Source: Streptomyces spirodelae (lineage in GTDB: Bacteria; Actinomycetota; Actinomycetes; Streptomycetales; Streptomycetaceae). Taken from it: 64,000 nucleotides of DNA. The notes beneath the pieces were generated by a model. The model ran no database searches. It worked only from the letters and a program-made list of their open reading frames with translations, and was not told the DNA's origin. Both the position numbers and the translations under genes were made by a program. Within the stretch, counting starts at the first letter, position 1, and the number at the start of each line of letters is the position of its first letter. This document shows positions 8,247 through 16,483 of the stretch, in pieces. The DNA lies in the NCBI RefSeq assembly GCF_017676385.1, contig NZ_JAFFZN010000029.1, positions 40,013 through 104,012 on the forward strand, in the 5' to 3' direction.

Positions 8247-8276
8247 CTCCGTCACCCGCCCGAGTGAGCGGGCGGG

Positions 8277-8600
8277 TCAGCCCTTGAAACCCGAGTCCTC
8301 CGGCAGGTCCAGCTCGCTCTTGTTGAGCTCCTCGATGTTCACATCTTTGAACGTGAGCACCCGTACCTGTTTGACGAACCGGGCCGGTCTGTACATGTCC
8401 CAGACCCAGGCATCCGCCATCGACACCTCGAAGAAGACCTCGCCCTGAACCGAGTGGACCTGCATCTCGTAGTCGTTGGTCAGATAGAAACGCCGGTCGG
8501 TCTCGATCACGTATTTGAACAGTCCGACGACGTCTCTGTACTCCCTGTAGAGCTTCAGCTCCATCTCGGTCTCGTACTTTTCGAGGTCCTCGGCGCTCAT
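8277..8600 (-). CDS. DUF2469 domain protein
   Basis: Conserved small actinobacterial protein of unknown function, 107 aa, acidic at its N terminus (MSAEDLEKYETEMELKLYRE), with a central VIETDRRFYLTNDYEMQVHS and a Trp/Tyr-rich segment (FFEVSMADAWVWDMYRPARF). The ATG at 8600 was chosen over an in-frame upstream start because AGGGGA precedes it by about 7 bases. Orthologues are widespread next to signal peptidase and yraN genes. No catalytic motif is visible. Confidence 0.93.
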   Translation of the reverse strand: MSAEDLEKYETEMELKLYREYRDVVGLFKYVIETDRRFYLTNDYEMQVHSVQGEVFFEVSMADAWVWDMYRPARFVKQVRVLTFKDVNIEELNKSELDLPEDSGFKG

Positions 8601-8639
8601 GGCATGTTCCCCTTCAGCCGTGCGTCCCCCCATTGTGCG

Positions 8640-9374
8640 TCACCCTGGGCGACGTCGGGCCGAAGTCGCGCGCCGCCGCGCGAGCGGTCCGTACGCGGCG
8701 CCGCCCAGCACCAGCGCGGCCCCCGCGATCACGGCGGTCAGCGCCAGCGGGAGCGGTCCGCGATCCGAGGTCCCGCCGGGCATGTCGGCGAACCCGCTGG
8801 CCTCCGGCAGCATTCCGAAGGCACCGACGGGCCAGGCTATTGCGTCGACGCGGGCCTCGACCGCGGAGCGCGGCACGGCACCGTGGTCGGCGTCCTCCAG
8901 ATGCACCCGGGAGTCGAGAGATGCCTCCCGGTTGTCCCCCAGCAGGAAGAGCTTGCCCTTGGGCACACGGGTGGGTTCGAACGGACGCTGCGAGTCGCTG
9001 CCGTGGGTGCGCAGATAGGGCTCGTCGACCGGCTTGCCGTTGACGGTCAGCCGTCCCTTCCGGTCGCAGCACGCCACCTTGTCGCCGCCGACCCCTACCA
9101 CGCGCTTGACCATGGGCACCGCGCCCCAGACCGAGTCCCGGAAGACGACGACATCGCCGCGCCGCACCTCGTCGCCGTCCGCCCGCTCGGCCAGCACCCG
9201 GGCGCCGGAGCGGACGGTGGGGTCCATGGAGTCGGTGGGCACCGTATAGGGCTTGTAGAAGACGGCGGCCCAGATGAAGCCGCCCAGGAAGAGCACAGAC
9301 CCGAGGGCCACGGCCATCCCGGACAGTCGGCCCAGGCGGCTGCGGCCCTCTTCGGTTCGTTCCGTCCTGCTCAC
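8640..9374 (-). CDS. lepB: Type I signal peptidase (fourth of four; SipZ-like)
   Basis: Cleaves signal peptides from exported proteins at the outer face of the membrane. 244 aa: N-terminal membrane segment about 20-40, catalytic Ser49 (PTDSMDPT), general base Lys90 (MVKRVVGVGGD), box E GDNREASLDSR, and a second, C-terminal membrane segment about 208-228 followed by an Arg-rich tail. The Cys pair in VACCDRKGR is shared with two of the paralogues. About 110 bases separate it from the previous paralogue, so it may have its own promoter. Confidence 0.95.
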   Translation of the reverse strand: MSRTERTEEGRSRLGRLSGMAVALGSVLFLGGFIWAAVFYKPYTVPTDSMDPTVRSGARVLAERADGDEVRRGDVVVFRDSVWGAVPMVKRVVGVGGDKVACCDRKGRLTVNGKPVDEPYLRTHGSDSQRPFEPTRVPKGKLFLLGDNREASLDSRVHLEDADHGAVPRSAVEARVDAIAWPVGAFGMLPEASGFADMPGGTSDRGPLPLALTAVIAGAALVLGGAAYGPLARRRATSARRRPG

Positions 9375-9482
9375 TTCCGTACTCCTCCGCCCCCCGGGAC
9401 CCCGCCGCTCCGGAACGTCCCGAAGCCTCGTCAGTCTGCCTCGGCGCAGACCGCTGACCCTACCGGGGAGTACAGGAGACCG

Positions 9483-10670
9483 TCAGCCCTCGGCCGACGA
9501 GGAAGACGAGGAATGCGCGGGGGAAGCCGTCCCGGCCGGGGAAGCGGCCCCCTTCGTACCCGCCGCAGGTGCCGCCAGGTGCAGCCGTCGACGGCGCCGC
9601 CACAGCACCAGCGGGACGGCGCCCGCGAGCCCGAGCGCGCCGGGCGCGGCGCTCAGCGCGCGGGACTGGACACCCTGCTGGTCGAAGGTCTCGGGCACCG
9701 GCAGCGTGCCCCAGCGGTTGATCGGCCACGCCTTGACGATGGCCCGGCCGACGACCTGCTTCTCCGGGACGAAGCCGTCCCCTGGCTGGTTCTGGTGGTA
9801 GCGGGAGTCGAGGGAGTCCTGGCGGTGGTCACCCATCACCCACAGCTTGCCCTTGGGCACCTTCACCGGGCCGAACGGCTTGTCGTCGCAGGAGGAGTTG
9901 CCGGGGAAGACGTACGAGGACTCGTCCAGCGCGGTGCCGTTGACGCGCACCGTGCCGCCCTTCTTGCACTCGACGGTGTCCCCGCCGACCGCGATGACCC
10001 GCTTGATCAGGTCCTTCTCGTTGGCGGACGGCATCAGGCCGATGAAGCTGAGCGCTGTCTGGAGGAAGTTCTCCTCGACGTGCGCCTCGGGGAGCCAGCC
10101 GCCCGGGTCGTGGAAGACGATGACCTCGCCGCGCTCGGGCGTGGACCCGAACCAGGGGGTCAGCTTGTCGACCAGCACCCGGTCACCGCGCTGCAGCGTG
10201 TTCTGCATCGAGTCGGAGGGGATGGAGAACGCCTGGACGAGGAAGGTCTTGATGATCAGGGCCAGGATGAGCGCGATGCCGATGAGCATCGGCAGTTCCT
10301 TCCAGAACGCGCGCTGCTTCTTCACCGGCTTCTTGCCGCCCGGATCGTTCCTGCCATCCGAATCCTGCTGGTCATCCCGGCCCTTCCTGTCGCCCACGTC
10401 CTTGTGGAGGCCAGGGCCCTCGGTCGGCGAAGCCGCTCCCGCGTCCGAGCCCGGCGCCCCGTGCTCGGGGCCGGGGCGAGAGCCCCGCGGGCCGTCCCCG
10501 TCGGCACCAGAGCTCGCTGCCGTCCCGTCAGTATCGGCGGTCACACTGTCACTCTCTCTTTCCACGGCCGGTGGTCCTTCGTCGCCCGTCCTGCCGTCCG
10601 TACCAGGACGTTCGTCCTCCGGGTACCCGGAACCGGACCGCTTGCCGACCGCCAAGTCCCCCACATCCAC
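9483..10670 (-). CDS. lepB: Type I signal peptidase (third of four)
   Basis: 395 aa. A hydrophilic acidic cytoplasmic N-terminal region of about 120 residues precedes a membrane segment (about 127-149). Catalytic Ser154 (PSDSMQNT) and Lys223 (LIKRVIAVGGD) are present, as is box E GDHRQDSLDSRYH. A second hydrophobic segment lies about 340-362, then a Ser/Ala-rich tail. The start at 10670 lies 122 bases inside the 3' end of the preceding paralogue, in another frame; a later start (a GTG in the TADTDG region) would shorten but not remove the overlap. Confidence 0.93.
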   Translation of the reverse strand: MDVGDLAVGKRSGSGYPEDERPGTDGRTGDEGPPAVERESDSVTADTDGTAASSGADGDGPRGSRPGPEHGAPGSDAGAASPTEGPGLHKDVGDRKGRDDQQDSDGRNDPGGKKPVKKQRAFWKELPMLIGIALILALIIKTFLVQAFSIPSDSMQNTLQRGDRVLVDKLTPWFGSTPERGEVIVFHDPGGWLPEAHVEENFLQTALSFIGLMPSANEKDLIKRVIAVGGDTVECKKGGTVRVNGTALDESSYVFPGNSSCDDKPFGPVKVPKGKLWVMGDHRQDSLDSRYHQNQPGDGFVPEKQVVGRAIVKAWPINRWGTLPVPETFDQQGVQSRALSAAPGALGLAGAVPLVLWRRRRRLHLAAPAAGTKGAASPAGTASPAHSSSSSSAEG

Positions 10671-12006
10671 TCCTCACACTGCGCATTCGCCTGTTCCTCC
10701 AGCGGTACAGGCCCACCATTCCCATAACGAGCGGAAGTTCCGCTGAGAACGGGAGTTGCGCCACTCGATTGTCCCGGTTCACGGAGGTGGCGGCGGCCAC
10801 GCCACCGGGATCGGGCACCGAAGCATAGGTATCCGGCTCTTCGAGCCGCCTCCAATGGTCGAACGGCCAGGCGATGACAATCGCTCTGCCAACGATTCGG
10901 TCCTCCCCGATCGTTCCTCGGTCGGGCTCTTTCAAGTGGTAACGGGAGTCGGCCGAGTTGGCGCGGTGGTCCCCCATCACGAACACGCGTCCCACGGGTA
11001 CGGTCACCTTGAACTTCATCCGGGACGGCTTGTTCCCGGGGTGGATGTACGGCTCGTCCAATGCTCTGCCGTTCACGGTGACGCGGCCCTGTTTGTCGCA
11101 GCAGCGCACGGTGTCCCCACCGACGCCGACGACCCGTTTGATCAGATCCTGTTCATCGTCCGAGGGCAGCAGTCCGATGAACGTCAGGAACTCCTTGCCC
11201 TGCTTGATCCCCGCCGGCGGGTCCGCGGTGTCCTTCTTCTCGTCCTTCAGCCAGCCACCCGGGTCCTGGAAGACCACCACGTCCCCGCGGTGCGGCTTGG
11301 CGCCGAACCACGGGGTGAGCTTGTCCACCGCCACCCGGTCCCCGATCCGGATGGTCTGCTCCATCGAGCCGGAGGGGATCACGAACGCCTGGACGAGGAA
11401 GGTCTTGAGCACCCACGCGATCAGCAACGCGACGCCGACGAGTATCGGGATCTCCTTGGTCGCGGAGAGCCTGCGGCGGCGCTTGATGCGCTTGGCGGCG
11501 CGACGGCGATCGGCCCGCCCCTGCCCGGCCCGGCGCAGCGGCGGCTCCAGGCCCTCGGTGCCCCCGGTCGCGGTGTCCCCGGTCCCGCTCGCGGCCTCTC
11601 CGGCCCCGGGGACTCGGGCCTCGGGAGGCACGTACGCCTCGGGAGGCACGTGCGCCTCGGGAGGCACGGGGGGTGCTGGGTCGGGGTACGGCTGGGAATA
11701 GTCGTACGGCTCCGTGTACGGGTAGGGCTCGCCCTGCGGATAGGTCCGCGCGTGCGGATACGGCTCCACACTCGGATAGGACTCAGGAGTCAGATACGGT
11801 TCCGCATTCGGATACGGCTCCGCGTTCGAGTATGGCGGCGAACCATGCGCGGACGAGTCCGAGCCGACCGCATCAGGGCCGGACGGCTGCCGAGGCTGCT
11901 GCCACCGGTCGTACGCACCGGGTGCCCCGTACGCACCGGGCCTCGCCCGGTACCCGTCGGCCCCCTCATACCCGAAGTCCCCGAAAGGGCGCTCCGGCTC
12001 AGCCAT
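10549..12006 (-). CDS. lepB: Type I signal peptidase with Tyr/Pro/Glu-rich N-terminal extension (second of four)
   Basis: 485 aa, about twice the size of a minimal enzyme. Residues 55-130 are a repetitive Tyr/Pro/Glu-rich region (NAEPYPNAEPY, PQGEPYPYTEPY, then PPEAHV/PPEAYV/PPEARV). A basic patch (AKRIKRRRRL) precedes the membrane segment at about 187-209. Catalytic Ser214 (PSGSMEQT) and Lys290 (LIKRVVGVGGD) and GDHRANSADSRYH are intact. After the catalytic domain there is a short hydrophobic stretch and an unusual basic tail ending GRGKRE, encoded by the segment that overlaps the next gene. Its start overlaps the stop of the first paralogue by 8 bases. Confidence 0.93.
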   Translation of the reverse strand: MAEPERPFGDFGYEGADGYRARPGAYGAPGAYDRWQQPRQPSGPDAVGSDSSAHGSPPYSNAEPYPNAEPYLTPESYPSVEPYPHARTYPQGEPYPYTEPYDYSQPYPDPAPPVPPEAHVPPEAYVPPEARVPGAGEAASGTGDTATGGTEGLEPPLRRAGQGRADRRRAAKRIKRRRRLSATKEIPILVGVALLIAWVLKTFLVQAFVIPSGSMEQTIRIGDRVAVDKLTPWFGAKPHRGDVVVFQDPGGWLKDEKKDTADPPAGIKQGKEFLTFIGLLPSDDEQDLIKRVVGVGGDTVRCCDKQGRVTVNGRALDEPYIHPGNKPSRMKFKVTVPVGRVFVMGDHRANSADSRYHLKEPDRGTIGEDRIVGRAIVIAWPFDHWRRLEEPDTYASVPDPGGVAAATSVNRDNRVAQLPFSAELPLVMGMVGLYRWRNRRMRSVRSGCGGLGGRQAVRFRVPGGRTSWYGRQDGRRRTTGRGKRE

Positions 12007-12715
12007 CGCCGCCGCCTGCCCCCGCAGGCACCGATCCGATGCGGCCCAGGGGCCAGCCGATCCAGTCGGCTCGTCCGATCACCCGCTCGACCGGAACGGT
12101 GCCGCCGCCGGGGTCGCCGAGGTGGTCACGGGAGTCGCTGGAACGTGAGCGGTAGTCGCCCATCACCCACAGGCGTCCCTCGGGGACCCTGATGTCGAAG
12201 GGCACCGCGGAGGGGGCGTTGCCCGGGTGCAGGTAGTCCTCCTCCACGGGACGGCCGTTCACCTCGATCCTCCCCCGTCTGTCGCAGCAGCGCACCCGGT
12301 CGCCGCCGACTCCGATCACGCGCTTCACATAGTCGGTCTCGGAGGGCGGCACCAGTCCCGTCGCGGCGCCTGCCTTGCGCAGCGCCGTGGTCACCGGGTT
12401 CGCGTCGGGGTCGGCCTCCCCCGAGAAGGAGTTGGTGCCATCGAAGACCACGACGTCCCCGCGCTGTGGACCGTCGCCGAACCGGTAGGCCAGCTTGTTC
12501 ACCAGCACCCGGTCCCCGACGCGCAGGGTCGGGTCCATCGAGGAACTCGGGATCAGAAAAGGCTGCACGATGAACGCGCTCGTCAGCAAGAGCGCCACCA
12601 GCACGGACCCCACCGACAGCCCCAGACGCACAGAGCGCGACCTGTCCTTCGTTCCCGGTACGGGAAGGGAAGAACGGTCGCGCTCCGGTGTGTCGTGCTG
12701 TTCCTCGGTGTCCAT
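11999..12715 (-). CDS. lepB: Type I signal peptidase (first of four; SipW-like position)
   Basis: 238 aa with one N-terminal membrane segment (about 31-52), catalytic Ser59 (PSSSMDPT), Lys131 (YVKRVIGVGGD) and box E GDYRSRSSDSRDH. No C-terminal membrane segment, unlike the fourth paralogue. It starts 44 bases downstream of rplS on the same strand and overlaps the second paralogue. Clusters of four such genes behind rplS are established in Streptomyces lividans and coelicolor. Confidence 0.95.
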   Translation of the reverse strand: MDTEEQHDTPERDRSSLPVPGTKDRSRSVRLGLSVGSVLVALLLTSAFIVQPFLIPSSSMDPTLRVGDRVLVNKLAYRFGDGPQRGDVVVFDGTNSFSGEADPDANPVTTALRKAGAATGLVPPSETDYVKRVIGVGGDRVRCCDRRGRIEVNGRPVEEDYLHPGNAPSAVPFDIRVPEGRLWVMGDYRSRSSDSRDHLGDPGGGTVPVERVIGRADWIGWPLGRIGSVPAGAGGGDG

Positions 12716-12759
12716 CGAGCGGAAGCCTAACCGGCTCGTCGGGCGCCGAGGACGCGAGC

Positions 12760-13110
12760 TCAGCTCTCGCGCTTCTCCTTGATCTTGGCGGCCTTGCCGC
12801 GCAGCTCGCGCAGGTAGTACAGCTTGGCGCGACGGACGTCACCGCGGGTCACGACCTCGATCTTCTCGACGATCGGGGTGTGGACCGGGAAGGTGCGCTC
12901 GACGCCGACGCTGAAGCTGACCTTGCGGACCGTGAAGGTCTCCCGCACGCCCGAGCCCTGGCGGCGGATGCAGACGCCCTTGAACTGCTGGACACGGGAG
13001 CGGTTGCCCTCGATGACGCGGACGTGCACGTTGACCGTGTCACCGGGGCGGAAGGCCGGTACGTCCTTGCGCAGGGAGGCGGAGTCGACGCTGTCGAGAA
13101 GGTGGGACAT
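12760..13110 (-). CDS. rplS: 50S ribosomal protein L19
   Basis: L19 sits at the 30S-50S interface. The 116-aa product has the family pattern: LRKDVPAFRPGDTVNVHVRV, then VQQFKGVCIRRQGSGVRETF and the C-terminal RRAKLYYLRELRGKAAKIKE. It lies between the trmD-rimM genes and the signal peptidase cluster, all on one strand. The 222-base gap upstream (13111-13332) may hold a promoter; I could not define it. Confidence 0.98.
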   Translation of the reverse strand: MSHLLDSVDSASLRKDVPAFRPGDTVNVHVRVIEGNRSRVQQFKGVCIRRQGSGVRETFTVRKVSFSVGVERTFPVHTPIVEKIEVVTRGDVRRAKLYYLRELRGKAAKIKEKRES

Positions 13111-13332
13111 GTCCGTCTGCTTTCCTCGCTGATGCCACAGGTCATCAACGGAATCGTGGTGGTGATCCGGGGAGCCGCCACTCTCGGCGGGCGTCGGTCC
13201 CCCTGTGGCAGGGTCGCGCGCCGGAGGTGAGGCAACAGCTCATTCTTCCATGGGCAGCGCGCGCGGCCAAAATCGGCCGCCTGTTCCGCACAGTCCCACC
13301 GGCGGCCGCCCAACCTGCCGACCCGCCGCCCC

Positions 13333-14145
13333 TTACTCCGCCGGGTGCCAGCGCCCGTCCGTGCCCTGCCGCCAGCCCAGCCCCTCCAGGGTGGCCCGGT
13401 CGTGCTTGTCGAGGGCTTCCGGGTCGCAGCGTTCGATCAGGTCGGGCCGGTTGGCAGCCGTCCGTGCGAACGCCTGGTCGCGGCGCCAGCGGGCGATCCT
13501 GCCGTGGTGACCGCTCAGCAGCACCTCGGGGATGCCACGGCCGCGCCACTCGGGCGGCTTGGTGTAGACGGGACCCTCCAGCAGGTTGGCCATCGTGCCC
13601 GGTGCGAACGAGTCGTCCTGGTGCGAGGCTGCGTTGCCGAGCACGCCGGGCAGCAGCCGGGCGATGGCCTCGACCATGACCAGGACGGGGGCCTCCCCGC
13701 CGGCGAGCACATAGTCGCCGATGGAGACCTCGCGCACATCGAGCCGGTCCGCGTACTCCTCGATGACACGGCGGTCGATGCCCTCGTAGCGGGCCGGGGT
13801 GAAGACCAGCCACGGCTTGTCCGCCAGCTCGACGGCCAGCTCCTGGGTGAAGGGGCGGCCGCTGGGAGTGGGGACGACGAGTACGGGCGGCTCCTGGTCC
13901 GGCCCCTCCGGCTCGCCCGTCGCCAGCACCTCGTCCAGCGCCTCGCCCCAGGGCTCCGGCTTCATGACCATGCCGGGGCCGCCGCCGTAGGGCGTGTCGT
14001 CGACGGTGTTGTGCCGGTCGTGTGTCCACGTCCGCAGGTCGTGGACACGGACATCGAGTACGCCGCGCGCCCGGGCCTTGCCGACCAGCGAGACGTTCAG
14101 CGGCTCCAGGTACTCGGGGAAGATCGTGACGACGTCGAGCCTCAC
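13333..14145 (-). CDS. trmD: tRNA (guanine-N1)-methyltransferase TrmD
   Basis: Methylates G37 next to the anticodon using SAM, preventing +1 frameshifts. The 270-aa protein has the SPOUT knot motifs: MRLDVVTIFPEY at the start, DDTPYGGGPGMVMKPEPW, YEGIDRRVIEEYADRL and SIGDYVLAGGEAPVLVMVEA, and the C-terminal linker-domain motif GPVYTKPPEWRG followed by LSGHHGRIARWRRDQA. Its ATG overlaps the rimM stop by 4 bases (ATGA), so the two are coupled. Confidence 0.98.
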   Translation of the reverse strand: MRLDVVTIFPEYLEPLNVSLVGKARARGVLDVRVHDLRTWTHDRHNTVDDTPYGGGPGMVMKPEPWGEALDEVLATGEPEGPDQEPPVLVVPTPSGRPFTQELAVELADKPWLVFTPARYEGIDRRVIEEYADRLDVREVSIGDYVLAGGEAPVLVMVEAIARLLPGVLGNAASHQDDSFAPGTMANLLEGPVYTKPPEWRGRGIPEVLLSGHHGRIARWRRDQAFARTAANRPDLIERCDPEALDKHDRATLEGLGWRQGTDGRWHPAE

Positions 14146-14789
14146 CGGGTGCTCTCCCGGCCCGGCCCCGCTGCCCCGCCCCCGGCCTCACCGTTCGCAT
14201 CCGCCTCACCGGGCGCACCGGTCTCCTCGGCCTCGCCGGTCCCGCCGGCCTCGTCTGCCTCGCCGGCCTCCTCGTCGGCCTCCTCGCCGAGCAGCCCGGG
14301 CGGCGGATCGACGACCGCGCGCTGCGCCTCCAGGTCGATCTCGGGGACGATCTCGCTGACGAACGGGATCAGCACCTCGCCGCCGTCCTCGCGGCGTACG
14401 ACCAGCAGGTCCTGGGCCGGCAGGTGGGCGACGCTCTCGATACGGCCGACGACCGTGCCGTCCACCGTGACGACCTCCAGGTCGTCCAGCTGGTGGTCGT
14501 AGAACTCCTCGGGGTCCTCGGGGCGCTCGTCGGGGTCGACCTCGGCGACGAGCAGGGTGTTGCGCAGGGCCTCGGCCGCGGTGCGGTCGTGCACGCCCTC
14601 GAAGCGCAGCAGCAGCCGTCCGCTGTGCACCCGCCCGGAGGCGATGGTGAGCGGTCCGGCGGTGGGCGGGTCGGTGGTCAGCACGGCGCCGGGGGCGAGC
14701 CGCAGTTCGGGCTCGTCGGTCCTGACCTCGACCGTGACCTCGCCCTTGATGCCGTGGGCGCGGCCGATCCGCGCGACGACTAGCTGCAC
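14142..14789 (-). CDS. rimM: Ribosome maturation factor RimM
   Basis: RimM assists maturation of the 30S head and 16S rRNA by binding S19. The 215-aa product has the N-terminal beta-barrel (VVARIGRAHGIKGEVTVEVR) and a PRC-barrel (YDHQLDDLEVVTVDGTVVGR, IPFVSEIVPEIDLEAQ). The C-terminal 45 residues are Glu/Ala/Gly-rich low complexity. The GTG at 14789 was chosen because GGAGAAG precedes it at 5-7 bases and it begins exactly at the conserved domain; an ATG 23 codons upstream lacks support. Confidence 0.95.
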   Translation of the reverse strand: MQLVVARIGRAHGIKGEVTVEVRTDEPELRLAPGAVLTTDPPTAGPLTIASGRVHSGRLLLRFEGVHDRTAAEALRNTLLVAEVDPDERPEDPEEFYDHQLDDLEVVTVDGTVVGRIESVAHLPAQDLLVVRREDGGEVLIPFVSEIVPEIDLEAQRAVVDPPPGLLGEEADEEAGEADEAGGTGEAEETGAPGEADANGEAGGGAAGPGRESTR

Positions 14790-14857
14790 TGTGCTTCTCC
14801 GTGCTCGGTTCCGTGCTCGATGGGTGTCGGTGGTCTCAGAAGGGTGCAGGCGCGACA

Positions 14858-14895
14858 ACGGGCCGGGGACGGCTTGGCTGCCGTCCCCGGCCCGT
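14858..14895 (-). terminator. Perfect 16-bp hairpin between KH-protein gene and rimM
   Basis: Stem acgggccggggacggc / gccgtccccggcccgt with a 6-nt loop. On the minus strand it is followed by GTTGTCG, so it could terminate or attenuate the rpsP-KH transcript before rimM-trmD. Confidence 0.65.
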
Positions 14896-14916
14896 GCCGG
14901 TGCTGCATGCTGCGCT

Positions 14917-15156
14917 TCAGCGGACCTGGTCCACGTCGACGAGGTCGACGCGGATGCCCCGGCCGCCGAGCGCGCCCACGACGGTGCGCAGAGCGCGCGC
15001 GGTGCGCCCGTTACGGCCGATCACCTTGCCGAGGTCGTCGGGGTGCACCCGGACCTCCAGCACACGGCCGCGACGGAGGTTGCGGGACGCGATCTGCACC
15101 TCGTCGGGGTGGTCGACGATGCCCTTCACCAGGTGCTCGAGGGCCTCCTCGAGCAT
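14917..15156 (-). CDS. khpA: KH-domain RNA-binding protein (KhpA / YlqC family)
   Basis: 79-aa single KH domain protein. The GXXG RNA-binding loop is in DLGKVIGRNGRTARALRTVV. Family members bind RNA, in some bacteria with a KhpB/EloR partner affecting cell-wall growth. The gene starts 2 bases after the rpsP stop, so it is cotranscribed with a ribosomal protein, the standard arrangement rpsP-khpA-rimM-trmD-rplS. Confidence 0.95.
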   Translation of the reverse strand: MLEEALEHLVKGIVDHPDEVQIASRNLRRGRVLEVRVHPDDLGKVIGRNGRTARALRTVVGALGGRGIRVDLVDVDQVR

Positions 15157-15158
15157 CC

Positions 15159-15617
15159 TCAGGCCTCGGTGGACTCGGTGGCGGCCGAAGCGTCGGTCGA
15201 CTCGCCGGCGTCCGCCTTCTTGTCGGCCTTGTCAGCCTTCTTCGCCTTGGGGGTGATGGCCTCACCCTTCGGCTCGTCGGCGGACTCCTTGGCAGCGGCC
15301 TCGAAGAGGGCGCGCTTGTCGGCCTTCGGCTCGGCGACCTTCATCGGCTCCGGGGCCGGCAGACCCTTGAACTTCTGCCAGTCGCCGGTGACCTTGAGAA
15401 TGGCCTCGACCGGCTCGGTCGGCTGGGCGCCGACGCCGAGCCAGTACTGGACACGCTCCGAGTCGACCTCGATGCGCGAGGGGTTCTGCACCGGGTGGTA
15501 CAGGCCGATCTCCTCGATGGCCCGGCCGTCACGGCGGGTACGGGAGTCGGCGACGATGATGCGGTAGTGAGGCGAACGGATCTTGCCCAGACGCTTCAGC
15601 TTGATCTTGACTGCCAC
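15159..15617 (-). CDS. rpsP: 30S ribosomal protein S16
   Basis: The S16 core is residues 1-85 (VAVKIKLKRLGKIRSPHYRI, ADSRTRRDGRAIEEIGLYHP, RVQYWLGVGAQPTEPV). It is followed by about 65 residues of Lys/Ala/Glu/Asp low complexity, giving 152 aa against about 82 in E. coli; such tails are common in actinobacteria. The GTG at 15617 is used because AGGAGA lies about 8 bases upstream and the conserved sequence begins there. Confidence 0.96.
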   Translation of the reverse strand: MAVKIKLKRLGKIRSPHYRIIVADSRTRRDGRAIEEIGLYHPVQNPSRIEVDSERVQYWLGVGAQPTEPVEAILKVTGDWQKFKGLPAPEPMKVAEPKADKRALFEAAAKESADEPKGEAITPKAKKADKADKKADAGESTDASAATESTEA

Positions 15618-15817
15618 GGGTGTGGTGTCTCCTGGTCTTGACGTGGGTGGACACGGCGGACTGCCACGTGGGGTTGTAGCGCCGGGTGCCCGAATGGACG
15701 CGTCAGCCGGAGGAGAGAGGGGTCCTGTGCGGCTGCCGAGTTCAGCCGACCATGATGCCACACCGCACGGGCCCGGCAGAAACCGCCCCGGGCCCGGACG
15801 GGCGGTCGCGCGGGGTG

Positions 15818-16483
15818 TCAGCCGACGGCCATCGGCTCCGCAGCCGGCGCCGGGGCCGGCTCCGCGGGGATTCGGAACTGCTTTCCGCAGGCTCCGCACA
15901 TGATCGGGGCCTGGGCCAGCACGGAGGGGACGACGCGGACGTTGCGCCCGCAGTCGCAGACGGCCTTGACCCGGACGCCGCCCCCGGAGGAGCCGTGCCG
16001 CGCGGCGGGGCCGCGGAAGCTGCGCCCGGTGTCGGTCTCCGTGGCGGCGCTGTACGCCTTCAGGGCCCGCTGGAGGCGTTCGACGGTGGGGCGGTACCGC
16101 CTTCTCGTCTCGGGCGTGAGCACCACGAGCGAGAAGCCGCTGCTGGGGTGCGGCTCCTCGGGGTGATCAAGGCCGAGCTCCTCGGCGATCGCCAGGAATC
16201 GGCGGTTGTGGTAGCGGCCCGCCCGTGAGGTGTCCCGGATGCCGCGGGCTGCGGCGATGCCGTGGACTGCCTCATGGAGCAGCCGTTCGAAAGAGAGCCC
16301 GGTGCCGCAGGCGGACGAGGACTCTCCGATGAGTGATTCGGGCGCGGCCAGATCCGGCAGCTCGGGGTGGTGCCGTTGAATGTCGGCCCAGGCGGCTGCC
16401 AGCTCGGCGGCGAGAACTGGTGGTGTCGTGCTCACGTCGTCTCCAACGAGCGGAGGTGCCTTCGTGTTCCGATTACGGGCCAT
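15818..16483 (-). CDS. SprT-like zinc metalloprotein with C-terminal zinc ribbon
   Basis: 221 aa. The central part has an HExxH zinc-protease motif (FERLLHEAVHGIAAARGI) followed by DTSRAGRYHNRRFLAIAEEL, a hallmark of the actinobacterial SprT-like group, where the tyrosine/His/Arg cluster probably completes the metal site. The C terminus has a CxC...CxxC ribbon (AVCDCGRNVRV, IMCGACGKQFRI) and a Pro/Ala tail. Eukaryotic SprT proteins degrade DNA-protein crosslinks; whether this one is a protease is unknown. The ATG at 16483 has no strong ribosome site. It is divergent from the methyltransferase gene with a 440-base gap. Confidence 0.85.
   Translation of the reverse strand: MARNRNTKAPPLVGDDVSTTPPVLAAELAAAWADIQRHHPELPDLAAPESLIGESSSACGTGLSFERLLHEAVHGIAAARGIRDTSRAGRYHNRRFLAIAEELGLDHPEEPHPSSGFSLVVLTPETRRRYRPTVERLQRALKAYSAATETDTGRSFRGPAARHGSSGGGVRVKAVCDCGRNVRVVPSVLAQAPIMCGACGKQFRIPAEPAPAPAAEPMAVG

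Noticed and set aside
10756..12192. 478-aa plus-strand open frame
   Set aside because: Antisense shadow of the signal peptidase genes; repeated Arg/Gly/Leu runs mirror the Tyr/Pro repeats.
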